DNA from: an uncultured Colwellia sp.
GTDB lineage: Bacteria; Pseudomonadota; Gammaproteobacteria; Enterobacterales; Alteromonadaceae
NCBI GenBank assembly: GCA_913061475.1
Contig: CAJXUN010000014.1
Location: 23,169-87,168, forward strand
Direction of reading: 5' to 3'
DNA length: 64,000 nucleotides
A model generated the notes under the pieces. It searched no databases. It had not been told where the DNA came from and worked only from the letters and a program-made list of their open reading frames with translations. Each line of letters starts with the position of its first letter. Position 1 is the stretch's first letter. Positions 10,001 through 18,581 of this stretch are shown here, in pieces. The position numbers and the translations under genes were made by a program.

Positions 10001-10462
10001 ATGAAAAAATTATTGCGTCAAATGCTTAAGTTAACCGTTGTCGGTCTAATACTAACACCAGCAGTAGTACTGGCAGACTTTAAGTCAGACATCATTGCCT
10101 CTTGCACGGCATATCAGCAAGGTTATGACAAAAAAGAGATAAATGCCTGTAAGCTATATATTGATGGATTTATTGACTCATCTTTACTAACAGAAGATGC
10201 CGCAATACAAACCCAAGCAATGATAGCGAGCAAGCCACGAGAACAAAGTGCCTTCTTAATGCGTGCCTATAGAACCCGTGTTAATGACCCCGCTTTTTTA
10301 AGTAACCATAAAGAATATCAATTTTGTATTCCTCGTGAATACGACCGAAAAGTTGTTGCATCCGGTATTGCTAAGTCGATGAATATAAAACTATTAGCAG
10401 ATAAGCCACTAAAAGAAGTGCTGCTTGAAACCTTGATCGCAGACTACCCTTGTTCACAGTGA
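10001..10462 (+). CDS. Rap1a/Tai-like small secreted protein
   Basis: Signal peptide plus SCTAYQQGYDKKEINACKLYIDGFIDSS and CIP motif typical of the Rap1a/Tai family. Confidence 0.6.
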   Translation: MKKLLRQMLKLTVVGLILTPAVVLADFKSDIIASCTAYQQGYDKKEINACKLYIDGFIDSSLLTEDAAIQTQAMIASKPREQSAFLMRAYRTRVNDPAFLSNHKEYQFCIPREYDRKVVASGIAKSMNIKLLADKPLKEVLLETLIADYPCSQ

Positions 10463-10542
10463 AGATAAATTTTAATTTTTATGTTTTTAATAATTAATAC
10501 CAAACGGATTAGCTAATCGTTCGATTGGTATAAGAGGTGTTT

Positions 10543-10908
10543 ATGGAATTAACTATTACTGATTTAAATACAGGTCTTTCTAATGAAAACTTATTGCGTA
10601 TCCAACAAAAAACACGTCGCATGTTCGATAAGCTTTGTCATAGAGTTAATAGAATTAAAGTTACAATAGATGATATTAATGGACCCAAGGGTGGTAAAGA
10701 TAAGCACTGCCGTGTTGTAATTCATGCTATAGGTATGCCTGACGTTGTTATTACTGATAATCAAACCTCAGTGATGTCGGCGGTAAATACATCGTTATCA
10801 AGAGCAAAAATAACACTACTTAGAAAAGTTAAGCGTAAGCAGAAAAACACGCCTGTTTGGGCAGAAAAGCCTCTGGATGCAGAACTACAAAAGTATATGG
10901 ATTTATAA
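10543..10908 (+). CDS. HPF/RaiA-like ribosome-associated protein
   Basis: Approx. 120 aa with HPF-like core KCRVVIHAIGMPDVVITDNQTSVMSAVNTSLSRAKITLLRKVKR; start at ATG 10543. Confidence 0.65.
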   Translation: MELTITDLNTGLSNENLLRIQQKTRRMFDKLCHRVNRIKVTIDDINGPKGGKDKHCRVVIHAIGMPDVVITDNQTSVMSAVNTSLSRAKITLLRKVKRKQKNTPVWAEKPLDAELQKYMDL

Positions 10909-10987
10909 CCCACTAAGTTTTTAATTCTGCGCGCTAACAGCTTGTTACTGCGCAGTTAATGTATACTATATTTTGGAGTGTTCAGTT

Positions 10988-11623
10988 ATGTTTGCTATCT
11001 ATACACCTAATGGAAGGACATTTTCGGGAACACTTGAAGGACTTCGACAAATAGAAAAGTCGAATAGGGTGAATGTAGCTAATAAACATCAATTTCTAGA
11101 TGACCTCCAAGAAGCCACCGGGAAAAAGTATCAGGTCACAACTACCTCGGTAAATGCTTATAAAAAAGCGATTAAAAAACAAGATGAAATAGCTCCTATT
11201 CATCATGCCTATCAAATAATGACATCTCCTGTGGAAGTGCTTCGAGGTGATAATGTTTTAGCAGTCGCTATCGATAAATTGAAAAACTTCTCCTACCAAG
11301 TATTCCCTGTTGTCGACAGCAGGGGGCAACTCATGGGTACACTATCAAGACAACATATTTATGAGTATATTTTAAGAAACAAAACTGTTTACCATGAAAA
11401 AAATAAACACAAAACTCTGGCTGAGCTATTTTTAAATGAAAAGTCAAAAGCATATTCAGCTGAGCCCGTTACCGACATTAGACGTATTGCCGCATTATTT
11501 ATCGAAAATAAACTTAACAGTATTTGTATTATTGAAAGTACCGGTAAAATCGTTGGAATTGTTTCAAGAACTGACATCGTGAATGCTACCATTAAAGAGC
11601 CGCCATTATCTTTATGGTGCTAA
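10988..11623 (+). CDS. CBS-domain-pair protein
   Basis: Two CBS motifs: IMTSPVEVLRGDNVLAVAIDKLKNFSYQVFPVVDSRGQLMGTLSRQ and AEPVTDIRRIAALFIENKLNSICIIESTGKIVGIVSRTDI. Confidence 0.85.
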   Translation: MFAIYTPNGRTFSGTLEGLRQIEKSNRVNVANKHQFLDDLQEATGKKYQVTTTSVNAYKKAIKKQDEIAPIHHAYQIMTSPVEVLRGDNVLAVAIDKLKNFSYQVFPVVDSRGQLMGTLSRQHIYEYILRNKTVYHEKNKHKTLAELFLNEKSKAYSAEPVTDIRRIAALFIENKLNSICIIESTGKIVGIVSRTDIVNATIKEPPLSLWC

Positions 11624-11689
11624 TTTGCGAATGACTCAATAGTTAACTCGTTGAAGTAAAGGTTTTTTGATAGGACTTTATTACGGTAA

Positions 11690-11759
11690 CTTACGTCATT
11701 TCAGCAATTTTATATGCTACTTGGTTATCTAATAAAGATTTAAGCGGTTTTCTAAAACA
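11690..11759 (+). repeat. Diverged copy of the rnpB 3'-end/terminator sequence
   Basis: CTTACGTCATTTCAGCAATTTTATATGCTACTTGGTTATCTAATAAAGATTTAAGCGGTTTTCTAAAAC aligns to about 4327-4395 at roughly three-quarters identity by eye. Confidence 0.6.
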
Positions 11760-11943
11760 CCACACAGTAAAATTTATAACACTTCCCCTCGTAAAATATC
11801 CATTAGTCATTCGACACAGATTCAATAATAAAACTTACAATTTTATCTTTAAATTTCAATGCCTTTAGCTAAATATATTAACGCTTGGAAAACCTTGTTT
11901 AAACATTCACTTCATACGTAGTACATGTTGTCTTTTCGTAAAA

Positions 11944-12006
11944 ACTAATTAATTAGTTGATAGATAAAAAATTGCACGCTATAGTATTTAAAACTAATTC
12001 ATTAGT
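11944..12006 (+). promoter_or_regulatory. Two BlaI-type operator palindromes flanking the likely promoter
   Basis: ACTAATTAATTAGT (11944-11957) and ACTAATTCATTAGT (11993-12006), 49 bp apart, directly upstream of the blaI-like gene. Confidence 0.7.
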
Positions 12007-12029
12007 AGATAAATAAAAAGGTGTAAATA

Positions 12030-12425
12030 ATGGCTCGAAGTAAATCTAATCAATTAACCGATGGTGAACAAAGTATTATGGAAGTGCTGTGGAAAAATGG
12101 TCAAGCGTCAGTGCGCGAGATCACCGACGCCTTATCAATTGAAAAACAAACCGCATACACCACAGTGCAAACCTTATGTAAAATTTTAGCTGAGAAAGGC
12201 TATGCTGACTTTCGAAAAGAGGGAAAAGCGTTTATTTATGTGCCCAAAATAACCCAAAAAGAAGCGCGTCAAAGCGCGCTAACCTCAATGCTCAATAAAT
12301 TTTTTGGCGGTTCTCCTAAAGTATTAGCGCAGCACTTAATGCAAGAAACCGATATTGATATTGATGATTTAGAAGCGTTGCAACGTCAAATTGACGAAAG
12401 CCAGATTGATGAAAGTAAAGACTAA
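12030..12425 (+). CDS. BlaI/MecI/CopY family transcriptional repressor
   Basis: LTDGEQSIMEVLWKNGQASVREITDALSIEKQTAYTTVQTLCKILAEKGYADFRKEGKAFIYVP. Confidence 0.92.
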   Translation: MARSKSNQLTDGEQSIMEVLWKNGQASVREITDALSIEKQTAYTTVQTLCKILAEKGYADFRKEGKAFIYVPKITQKEARQSALTSMLNKFFGGSPKVLAQHLMQETDIDIDDLEALQRQIDESQIDESKD

Positions 12426-12447
12426 GCAATAATTCGGGGGCAAGGCT

Positions 12448-13989
12448 ATGATGATTGAATATACCTTATTAACCACTTTAGCTTTTCACCATCTGGTGAT
12501 TGGCGGCATATTATTTACCGTGTTGGCATTGTTAAACAAGCTAGTAGCATCCAGTGCAGAATTACGCAGTTGGTTGTGGATGACCGCGTTTATTATTTCA
12601 ACCTTAGTACCGTTTACTCTAATTACCGATGGCAATGAGCAAAACCTGCTATCAGTTGCCGCTGAAACTAAGCTTGTTGAGGCTAATGCTGATGATAAAA
12701 CTGCCTGGCTGAATAATCAACAGGTCACTTTGCCAGACGCGAGTTGGCATTTACCTAGCGAAGTTGTCTTTAATTTTTCCTTTCTCTTAACCTTAGCGGT
12801 TGCGCTTTGGCTGCTAGGTAGCCTTTGGCGAACGATTATGGTTGCCTCATCATACCTGAGAACAAGGCAGTTAATTAACGTGACTATCGAACATGCACCA
12901 GCATTATCACAGCATATTTCGGTCGCTGTTTTTACCTCAACTAAGGTTTCTTCACCGTTAGTGGTGGGTTTAATTAAGCCCAAGATAATTATTCCTAATA
13001 GCATTACTGAGCAATTGCCGCATGAGCAATTAAGCGCAATTGTCTTGCATGAATATGCGCACATCAAACGTAAAGACAATTGGTTTGGTTTGTTTCAAGA
13101 GCTGATCGCCATTTTATTTTGGTGGAGCCCGGTTATTCGCGTGTTAAACAAGCAAATCCATGTTGAACGTGAAATAGCCTGTGATTTACGTGCAGTAGCG
13201 CAGATGAAGAATAGTAAACAATACGCACAATCTTTAATTGATTGCGCAAAACTAATGGTAATAGAGCAACGGAGTGTTTTAGCGATGGGCTTATTCAGTA
13301 AGAAAAAAGAACTTAATTATCGTGTTGGCGCCATATTAAAAAGTAACGGCATTAAACGACCTAAAATCACTATGGTTGCTGCGCTTTGTGTTGCCTTGAT
13401 TGCGACAACTATTCAGGCAACGCAAGTTTTTTCACCAAAAATCAGCATCAAACACACCATTGCTGATGCGCGACATTATTCGCTATTGCCTGAACGTGAA
13501 AGCCTTTTGTTAATTAATGCTGTGGCTCGTAATGACATCGATACCATTAAAGCCTTGCAGCAAAGTGGCGTTGATATTAATGTTCCAGCACTTGGCGATG
13601 GCACCGCACTTATTATCGCGGTAAAGCGAGATAACAAAGCTATGGTACAAGCGCTGATCGACTTAGGCGCCGATGTTGATCAATCATCAAGTGGAGACGG
13701 TAATCCATTAATCACTGCGGCCATGAATAACAACCTTGAACTTGCCGAGCTACTGCTAGATAACGGTGCTGACGTTAATGCGATTGTGCCAAGAGATGAA
13801 ACCCCACTGATTAACGCTAGTTACTTTGGCTATTATCAGATGACTGAATTACTGATTAATCGCGGTGCTGATGTGAATTTAGCAGTTACCACGGGCATGT
13901 CAGATCGTTATCAAGTTCGATCGCCGCTCAACCGCGCTCGCAACCCACAAATTAAAGCCTTATTAGTTGCTAATGGCGCTGCAGAATAA
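12448..13989 (+). CDS. BlaR1-like M56 family metallopeptidase with C-terminal ankyrin repeats
   Basis: HEYAHIKRKDNW (HExxH) and EREIACD motifs plus ankyrin repeats (AELLLDNGADVNAIVPRDETPLINAS...). Confidence 0.9.
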   Translation: MMIEYTLLTTLAFHHLVIGGILFTVLALLNKLVASSAELRSWLWMTAFIISTLVPFTLITDGNEQNLLSVAAETKLVEANADDKTAWLNNQQVTLPDASWHLPSEVVFNFSFLLTLAVALWLLGSLWRTIMVASSYLRTRQLINVTIEHAPALSQHISVAVFTSTKVSSPLVVGLIKPKIIIPNSITEQLPHEQLSAIVLHEYAHIKRKDNWFGLFQELIAILFWWSPVIRVLNKQIHVEREIACDLRAVAQMKNSKQYAQSLIDCAKLMVIEQRSVLAMGLFSKKKELNYRVGAILKSNGIKRPKITMVAALCVALIATTIQATQVFSPKISIKHTIADARHYSLLPERESLLLINAVARNDIDTIKALQQSGVDINVPALGDGTALIIAVKRDNKAMVQALIDLGADVDQSSSGDGNPLITAAMNNNLELAELLLDNGADVNAIVPRDETPLINASYFGYYQMTELLINRGADVNLAVTTGMSDRYQVRSPLNRARNPQIKALLVANGAAE

Positions 13990-14226
13990 TGCACTTTCAA
14001 TGTCTAGCCTATCAACAGCAAGCGCCCTGATTAGCAAAACGCTATAAGCCTAAGTGCTGGTTAAGCCATTAAGCTAAATCACTAACACCATTTAAACACT
14101 ATTGACGAAATTCTAAGCTAATTAATCCTATGGGCTCTTAGCTTAGCCAAACTCGTGCTAAAGAAAGGAAAATCATTATGTTTTGTAGAAAACTTATCAC
14201 AAACATTAATCAGCAAGGAGGCCGAG

Positions 14227-15639
14227 ATGATATTTAATACACCGATATTTTTCTGGTTTTTTACCATCTTTATTCTGTTTTATGGTTTTGTTTTTTTAAA
14301 GCAAAAACCTAAAGTTTATTTAATTTTAGTTGGCAGTTTAATTTTTTATGGCGCATGGAATTATAGTTTTATTCCGCTGTTAGTCGGTAGTGGTATTGCT
14401 GACTACTTTATTGCTCAAGCTATATACAACGCCTCATGCCAGGTTAAGAAAAAGCAATGGTTAAGCTTGTCGATTATTTTAAATTTAGGGCTGTTGGCCA
14501 TTTTTAAGTATGCTGACTTTGCTATCAATTCTGTCTCTGCGCTACTGACCACAATAGGTTACAACGCGTCCTTGGAAACCTTGGGCTGGGTGCTGCCTGT
14601 GGGTATTTCGTTTTATACCTTTCAAAGTTTAAGTTACACCATTGATGTTTATCGTGGTGACATGAAGCCGCGTAAAGGTTTAGTCGAATTTATTGCTGCA
14701 CTGTCATTTTTTCCACAACTTGTTGCGGGTCCTATTCTACGTGCAAGTCATATTTTACCGCAAATGCATGCTATCGCCTTGCCAAAATGGCAAGCGGTGA
14801 AACACGGTTTTTTATTGATCACTGTTGGTCTTATTAAAAAAACCGGTGCTGATTTATTGGCGATACCGGCGCAAAAAGCTTTTGAGGCGAAAGAAGCGAT
14901 AAGTACCTTGGAGCTTTGGACTGGTGTATTGGCTTTTGCCGGACAAATATACGGTGACTTTTCAGGTTATACCGATATGGCCATTGGTATTGCGCTGATA
15001 TTAGGTTTTAGTATTCCGTTAAACTTTAGAGTGCCTTATTTTGCTAAGTCACCGGTTGATTTTTGGCGTCGCTGGCATATTTCCTTATCTTCATGGTTGC
15101 GTGACTACCTATACATTTCATTAGGCGGTAATCGGCATAATCAGCGTACGCGTAATGTATTTCTGACTATGTTGCTAGGTGGTTTGTGGCATGGCGCCGC
15201 ATGGACGTTTGTCGCTTGGGGGGCTTTTCATGGCGCTATTATCACCGCGACACATTATTTAGCTAATTTGAAAATATTTGCTCGCTTTAATCAATCAAAC
15301 ACCTTACTGGTTGGTTTCATTAAATGGGCCATAACCTTCTACTTAGTGCTGATTGGTTGGGTGTTTTTTGCCGCCAATGACTTAACTTCAGCGCTGAGCA
15401 TCATTGTTAACTTACACGTACTCAACTCATCTATTGCCTCAGGCAGTAACGCTGTAACTATTTTTGTTATCACCAGTGTTTGGGTGTTACTTGTGCATGT
15501 CATGGATTTCTACGTGATAAAAGGCGCAGATAAACTCGAAAGTAAACCTTGGTTATTCTGGTTGCTAATGATGTTGGGACAGGGCATCTGTTTATTTATC
15601 GGGGAGCCAAGTAATGAGTTCATCTATTTCCAATTTTAA
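14227..15639 (+). CDS. MBOAT family O-acyltransferase (AlgI/DltB-like)
   Basis: LPVGISFYTFQSLSYTIDVYRG, FFPQLVAGPI, DFWRRWHISLSSWLRDYLYISLGG, GLWHGAAWTFVAWGAFHG; AAGGAGG RBS before ATG 14227. Confidence 0.93.
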   Translation: MIFNTPIFFWFFTIFILFYGFVFLKQKPKVYLILVGSLIFYGAWNYSFIPLLVGSGIADYFIAQAIYNASCQVKKKQWLSLSIILNLGLLAIFKYADFAINSVSALLTTIGYNASLETLGWVLPVGISFYTFQSLSYTIDVYRGDMKPRKGLVEFIAALSFFPQLVAGPILRASHILPQMHAIALPKWQAVKHGFLLITVGLIKKTGADLLAIPAQKAFEAKEAISTLELWTGVLAFAGQIYGDFSGYTDMAIGIALILGFSIPLNFRVPYFAKSPVDFWRRWHISLSSWLRDYLYISLGGNRHNQRTRNVFLTMLLGGLWHGAAWTFVAWGAFHGAIITATHYLANLKIFARFNQSNTLLVGFIKWAITFYLVLIGWVFFAANDLTSALSIIVNLHVLNSSIASGSNAVTIFVITSVWVLLVHVMDFYVIKGADKLESKPWLFWLLMMLGQGICLFIGEPSNEFIYFQF

Positions 15640-15658
15640 CACGTCAGGAATACCGACT

Positions 15659-16837
15659 ATGACATCAAGAAAAATATACCGAAAAACTTTGCTGGCCATT
15701 GGCCTGTGTATGCTATGTGCGCTGGGTATTATTCAGTTAATTTTAAACGCTATGGGCGCGAATTCTCAAGGTGTGCTTGGCCGTGTAACTGAGGCCAGAG
15801 CAGCACTGCCGGCGATCGTAAAAGAGCCGAAAGACTTAGTGATGTTTTTTGGCTCATCGATGACACGAGCAGGCTTTTCGCCGCGTCAATTTGATCGAGA
15901 TGCAGCGGCAGTGGGCAAGTCAGTTACGTCATATAACTATGGCTTTGGTGGTTTAAACCCTTATTTTCAAGATTTTCTCTCACGTCGCATTAGCGAAGAG
16001 TTTATCGCGAGTGATCGTAAGTTGAAGTTAACCATGATCGAATTCAATCCGTTTCAAACGACAAAAACCCGTTGGCAGCGGGCGCAGCCAGTTTTAGATT
16101 CGTTTTTGACCTTGCTAGCGACAGATCACGAATTACTTGAAATAGGTAAGAATGATTTAACCCGCGGTATTCGCTTATTTAATATTAAATACTTACGTGG
16201 CAATATTTCAGCTGAAATGATCACCAGTTTTTTTGGCCGCGGCATGTTTCCACCGCAAGCTCATCAAACTTATAAAGATGATCAACAAACCATTGATGAA
16301 CGTCGTCGCTTAGGCCAATTACTTAGTGCCAAATTTGATGAAGAATATCCTAATCATAAAAATGCAGCCTGGAGTTCGCCTTGGCAAGGTGGCGGCACTA
16401 TACCTGAAGAGCGTTCAGCAGAAACCTTAGCGATATTTAATGACTATTATGCGGTAACGCAAACGGACAATGCGATGAAAAACGATCGTTTAAGTCGCAT
16501 TCGCAGTGCTGATATTGAAGAGCTCAATTTTGAGCCATTACTGGTGGAGCATTTCATTAATATTATTAAGAACTTTCAAAAAATATCTCAGCATGTGGAA
16601 GTGATGATGTTACCGAAAAACTCGAGATGGATTCATACCACCCCAGCAGCGGAAGCACGCCTTGCTAAAGTAGTTAAACAGATAGAACTAGCGACAGGCC
16701 TTAAAATGAAAAACCATCAAAATATCGATGAAATCACCTCAGACATGTATCGTGATACCACTCATTTGTCGCGTTACCGAGGTGATGTTGCCTATACAAA
16801 TTATTTACTGAAAGCCTATGCGCCGTTGTTAGAATGA
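15659..16837 (+). CDS. SGNH-hydrolase-like partner of MBOAT acyltransferase (DltD/AlgX-like role)
   Basis: Single N-terminal TM; FFGSSMTRAGF nucleophile-like motif and late DTTHLSRYRGDVAYT D..H motif; overlaps/abuts the MBOAT gene. Confidence 0.65.
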   Translation: MTSRKIYRKTLLAIGLCMLCALGIIQLILNAMGANSQGVLGRVTEARAALPAIVKEPKDLVMFFGSSMTRAGFSPRQFDRDAAAVGKSVTSYNYGFGGLNPYFQDFLSRRISEEFIASDRKLKLTMIEFNPFQTTKTRWQRAQPVLDSFLTLLATDHELLEIGKNDLTRGIRLFNIKYLRGNISAEMITSFFGRGMFPPQAHQTYKDDQQTIDERRRLGQLLSAKFDEEYPNHKNAAWSSPWQGGGTIPEERSAETLAIFNDYYAVTQTDNAMKNDRLSRIRSADIEELNFEPLLVEHFINIIKNFQKISQHVEVMMLPKNSRWIHTTPAAEARLAKVVKQIELATGLKMKNHQNIDEITSDMYRDTTHLSRYRGDVAYTNYLLKAYAPLLE

Positions 16838-16976
16838 TCGAACAGAAAAATCGCTCCTGACTTTGTTAACTCTGTTGAGTTTTTTTGCTTAGGTTGAAAA
16901 AATAAAACGACCAGAACTATAGTTATTATTCATACGACTATCAAAGTCTCATTTTTAGCTGTTGGCCAAGCTAACG

Positions 16977-17019
16977 TAACACTTAACAATCATTTACTTT
17001 TAGTCATTGTTAAGTGTTA
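16977..17019. repeat. Inverted repeat with 14-bp perfect arms (TAACACTTAACAAT / ATTGTTAAGTGTTA)
   Basis: Direct reading; arms at 16977-16990 and 17006-17019 with 15-nt loop. Confidence 0.8.
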
Positions 17020-17339
17020 AGCAAAGTGGGTGTTACTCCTTGGAATCTAAAGTAAATCACCTGCTCGGTATTTTTAATAAAATGGGTGAGTTAGCAATTC
17101 ATGCTCATTATGATGAGTTGCTGCATAGTGTTCTTAAGGTTTCTATTTATCAGGGTAAAAGGCCATGGCGATATTAGATGTGACCTAGGTCAATAGGTAA
17201 ATTTACAGTTGAAGACATCGAAAATAGAGTTAAAAAGCAGCGAGTCTTTAACTTCGCTAGGTGTAATTGAAATGCGCTCTCGTACCAATAAAAACTGAAT
17301 CTCACATCGCGCTAATGAACTCTCGCCAATTGCTTTTAA

Positions 17340-17785
17340 TTATTGAGTCGGCTCGTTCAAGTCTTTGATAACTAAATCAAGCGATGCCAACAATTGCAGT
17401 GCTTTTTCTGAGTCAATACTTTCAAACTTACAGTGTATTTGCTTCGGAATATCAGCGGCATTGAGCTTTAGTGCTTGGCCGCTTGTTGATAGTTGAATAA
17501 GCCGTTTGCGCTGGTCTTGTTTATCTTTGACGACGGAGAGTAATTTTTTTTCCGTCATTTTTTTCAAAATTTGTGTCAATGCGCCACCATCAATGGCGGT
17601 TTTTTCGATGAGCTTGGCAATGGTTATTTGATCTTGCTCCCACAGTGCCATCATCACGATATATTGTGGATAGGTTAAATTAATCTTGGCTAATGGCTCG
17701 CGATAGGCGCGAGTAATACTGTTGGATGCCATGTACAAACGGTGGCACAGCTGATTTTCTAATTTTAATTGTTCAAATGGCATAA
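17340..17785 (-). CDS. MarR family regulator (OhrR-like)
   Basis: MarR winged-helix pattern TYPQYIVMMALWEQDQITIAKLIEKTAIDGGALTQILKKMTEKKLLSVVKDKQDQRKRLIQLS; start MPFEQLKLENQLCHRLY. Confidence 0.85.
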
Positions 17786-17809
17786 GTAACTCCTGAAACT
17801 GTATTTTAA

Positions 17810-17866
17810 TTTGCACGCAAAGTATTTGCAATTAATATTTATCTTGGTTATTATTTTGCGTGCAAA
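17810..17866. promoter_or_regulatory. Two inverted TTTGCNNGCAAA operator-like sites in the divergent marR/ohr intergenic region
   Basis: TTTGCACGCAAA (17810-17821) and TTTGCGTGCAAA (17855-17866), 45 bp apart and reverse complements of each other. Confidence 0.7.
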
Positions 17867-17893
17867 ATATAAATTTAAACTGTGGAGTTTACT

Positions 17894-18322
17894 ATGAATG
17901 AATTGAAGAATGTTGCCTATACCGCTAAAGCTACAGCAACGGGTGGCCGTGAAGGCGTTGCCAAATCTGACGACGGCCGTTTAACGGTTGATTTATCGAC
18001 ACCTAAAGGTTTAGGTGGCGATGATGGACAAGGTACGAATCCGGAGCAATTATTTGCTGCTGGCTATGCCGCGTGTTTTATCGGTGCCCTTAAAGTTGTT
18101 GCTGGAGCAGATAAAATAGCGCTGCCAGCTGACACACACATTAACGCTGAAGTATCTATTGGCGCGATAGAAGTTGGTTTTGGTATTGCGGTTAAACTAG
18201 CCGTGTCATTGGGTGATATGGATAAAGCAAAAGCTGAAACATTAGTTGAAAAAGCCCACCAAATTTGCCCGTACTCAAATGCAACACGTGGCAATATTGC
18301 CGTTGAACTTTCGGTTATTTAA
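17894..18322 (+). CDS. ohr: OsmC/Ohr family organic hydroperoxide resistance protein
   Basis: AYTAKATATGGREG..., NPEQLFAAGYAACF, HQICPYSNATRGN with paired cysteines. Confidence 0.93.
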   Translation: MNELKNVAYTAKATATGGREGVAKSDDGRLTVDLSTPKGLGGDDGQGTNPEQLFAAGYAACFIGALKVVAGADKIALPADTHINAEVSIGAIEVGFGIAVKLAVSLGDMDKAKAETLVEKAHQICPYSNATRGNIAVELSVI

Positions 18323-18365
18323 GTATTCTATAATTTAAACTGATGAAATCGCTTAGCTTTAAAAA

Positions 18366-18387
18366 ACGGACATCTAATGATGTCCGT
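18366..18387 (+). terminator. Terminator hairpin ACGGACATCTAATGATGTCCGT
   Basis: Perfect 8-bp stem flanked by A and T runs, after ohr; near-copy of the hairpin at 26158-26179. Confidence 0.85.
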
Positions 18388-18581
18388 TTTTGGTTTTTTA
18401 AATTATATTACCGGTGAATAAATCATCCGCGATAAACAAGATGTTTTTCTGCGTTGCTAACAAACACTAAATCATAATGATGATACTAAAGTGTTGAATA
18501 AAATTAGATTTTAGGCTTAAAATTGCTTAGTGCTTAGACCATTTAGCTACAAGCTTGATGTTTGAATGATTTTTAATCAAG

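Noticed and set aside
10001-10462. T6SS immunity function for the Rap1a/Tai-like protein
   Set aside because: Family resemblance is weak to moderate and no T6SS effector or apparatus gene is nearby, so function not claimed.
17160-17340. Possible decayed gene on the reverse strand (…ARCEIQFLLVRERISITPSEVKDSLLFNSIFDVFNCKFTY*)
   Set aside because: Too short and no recognisable family; cannot be separated from random open frame without a search.
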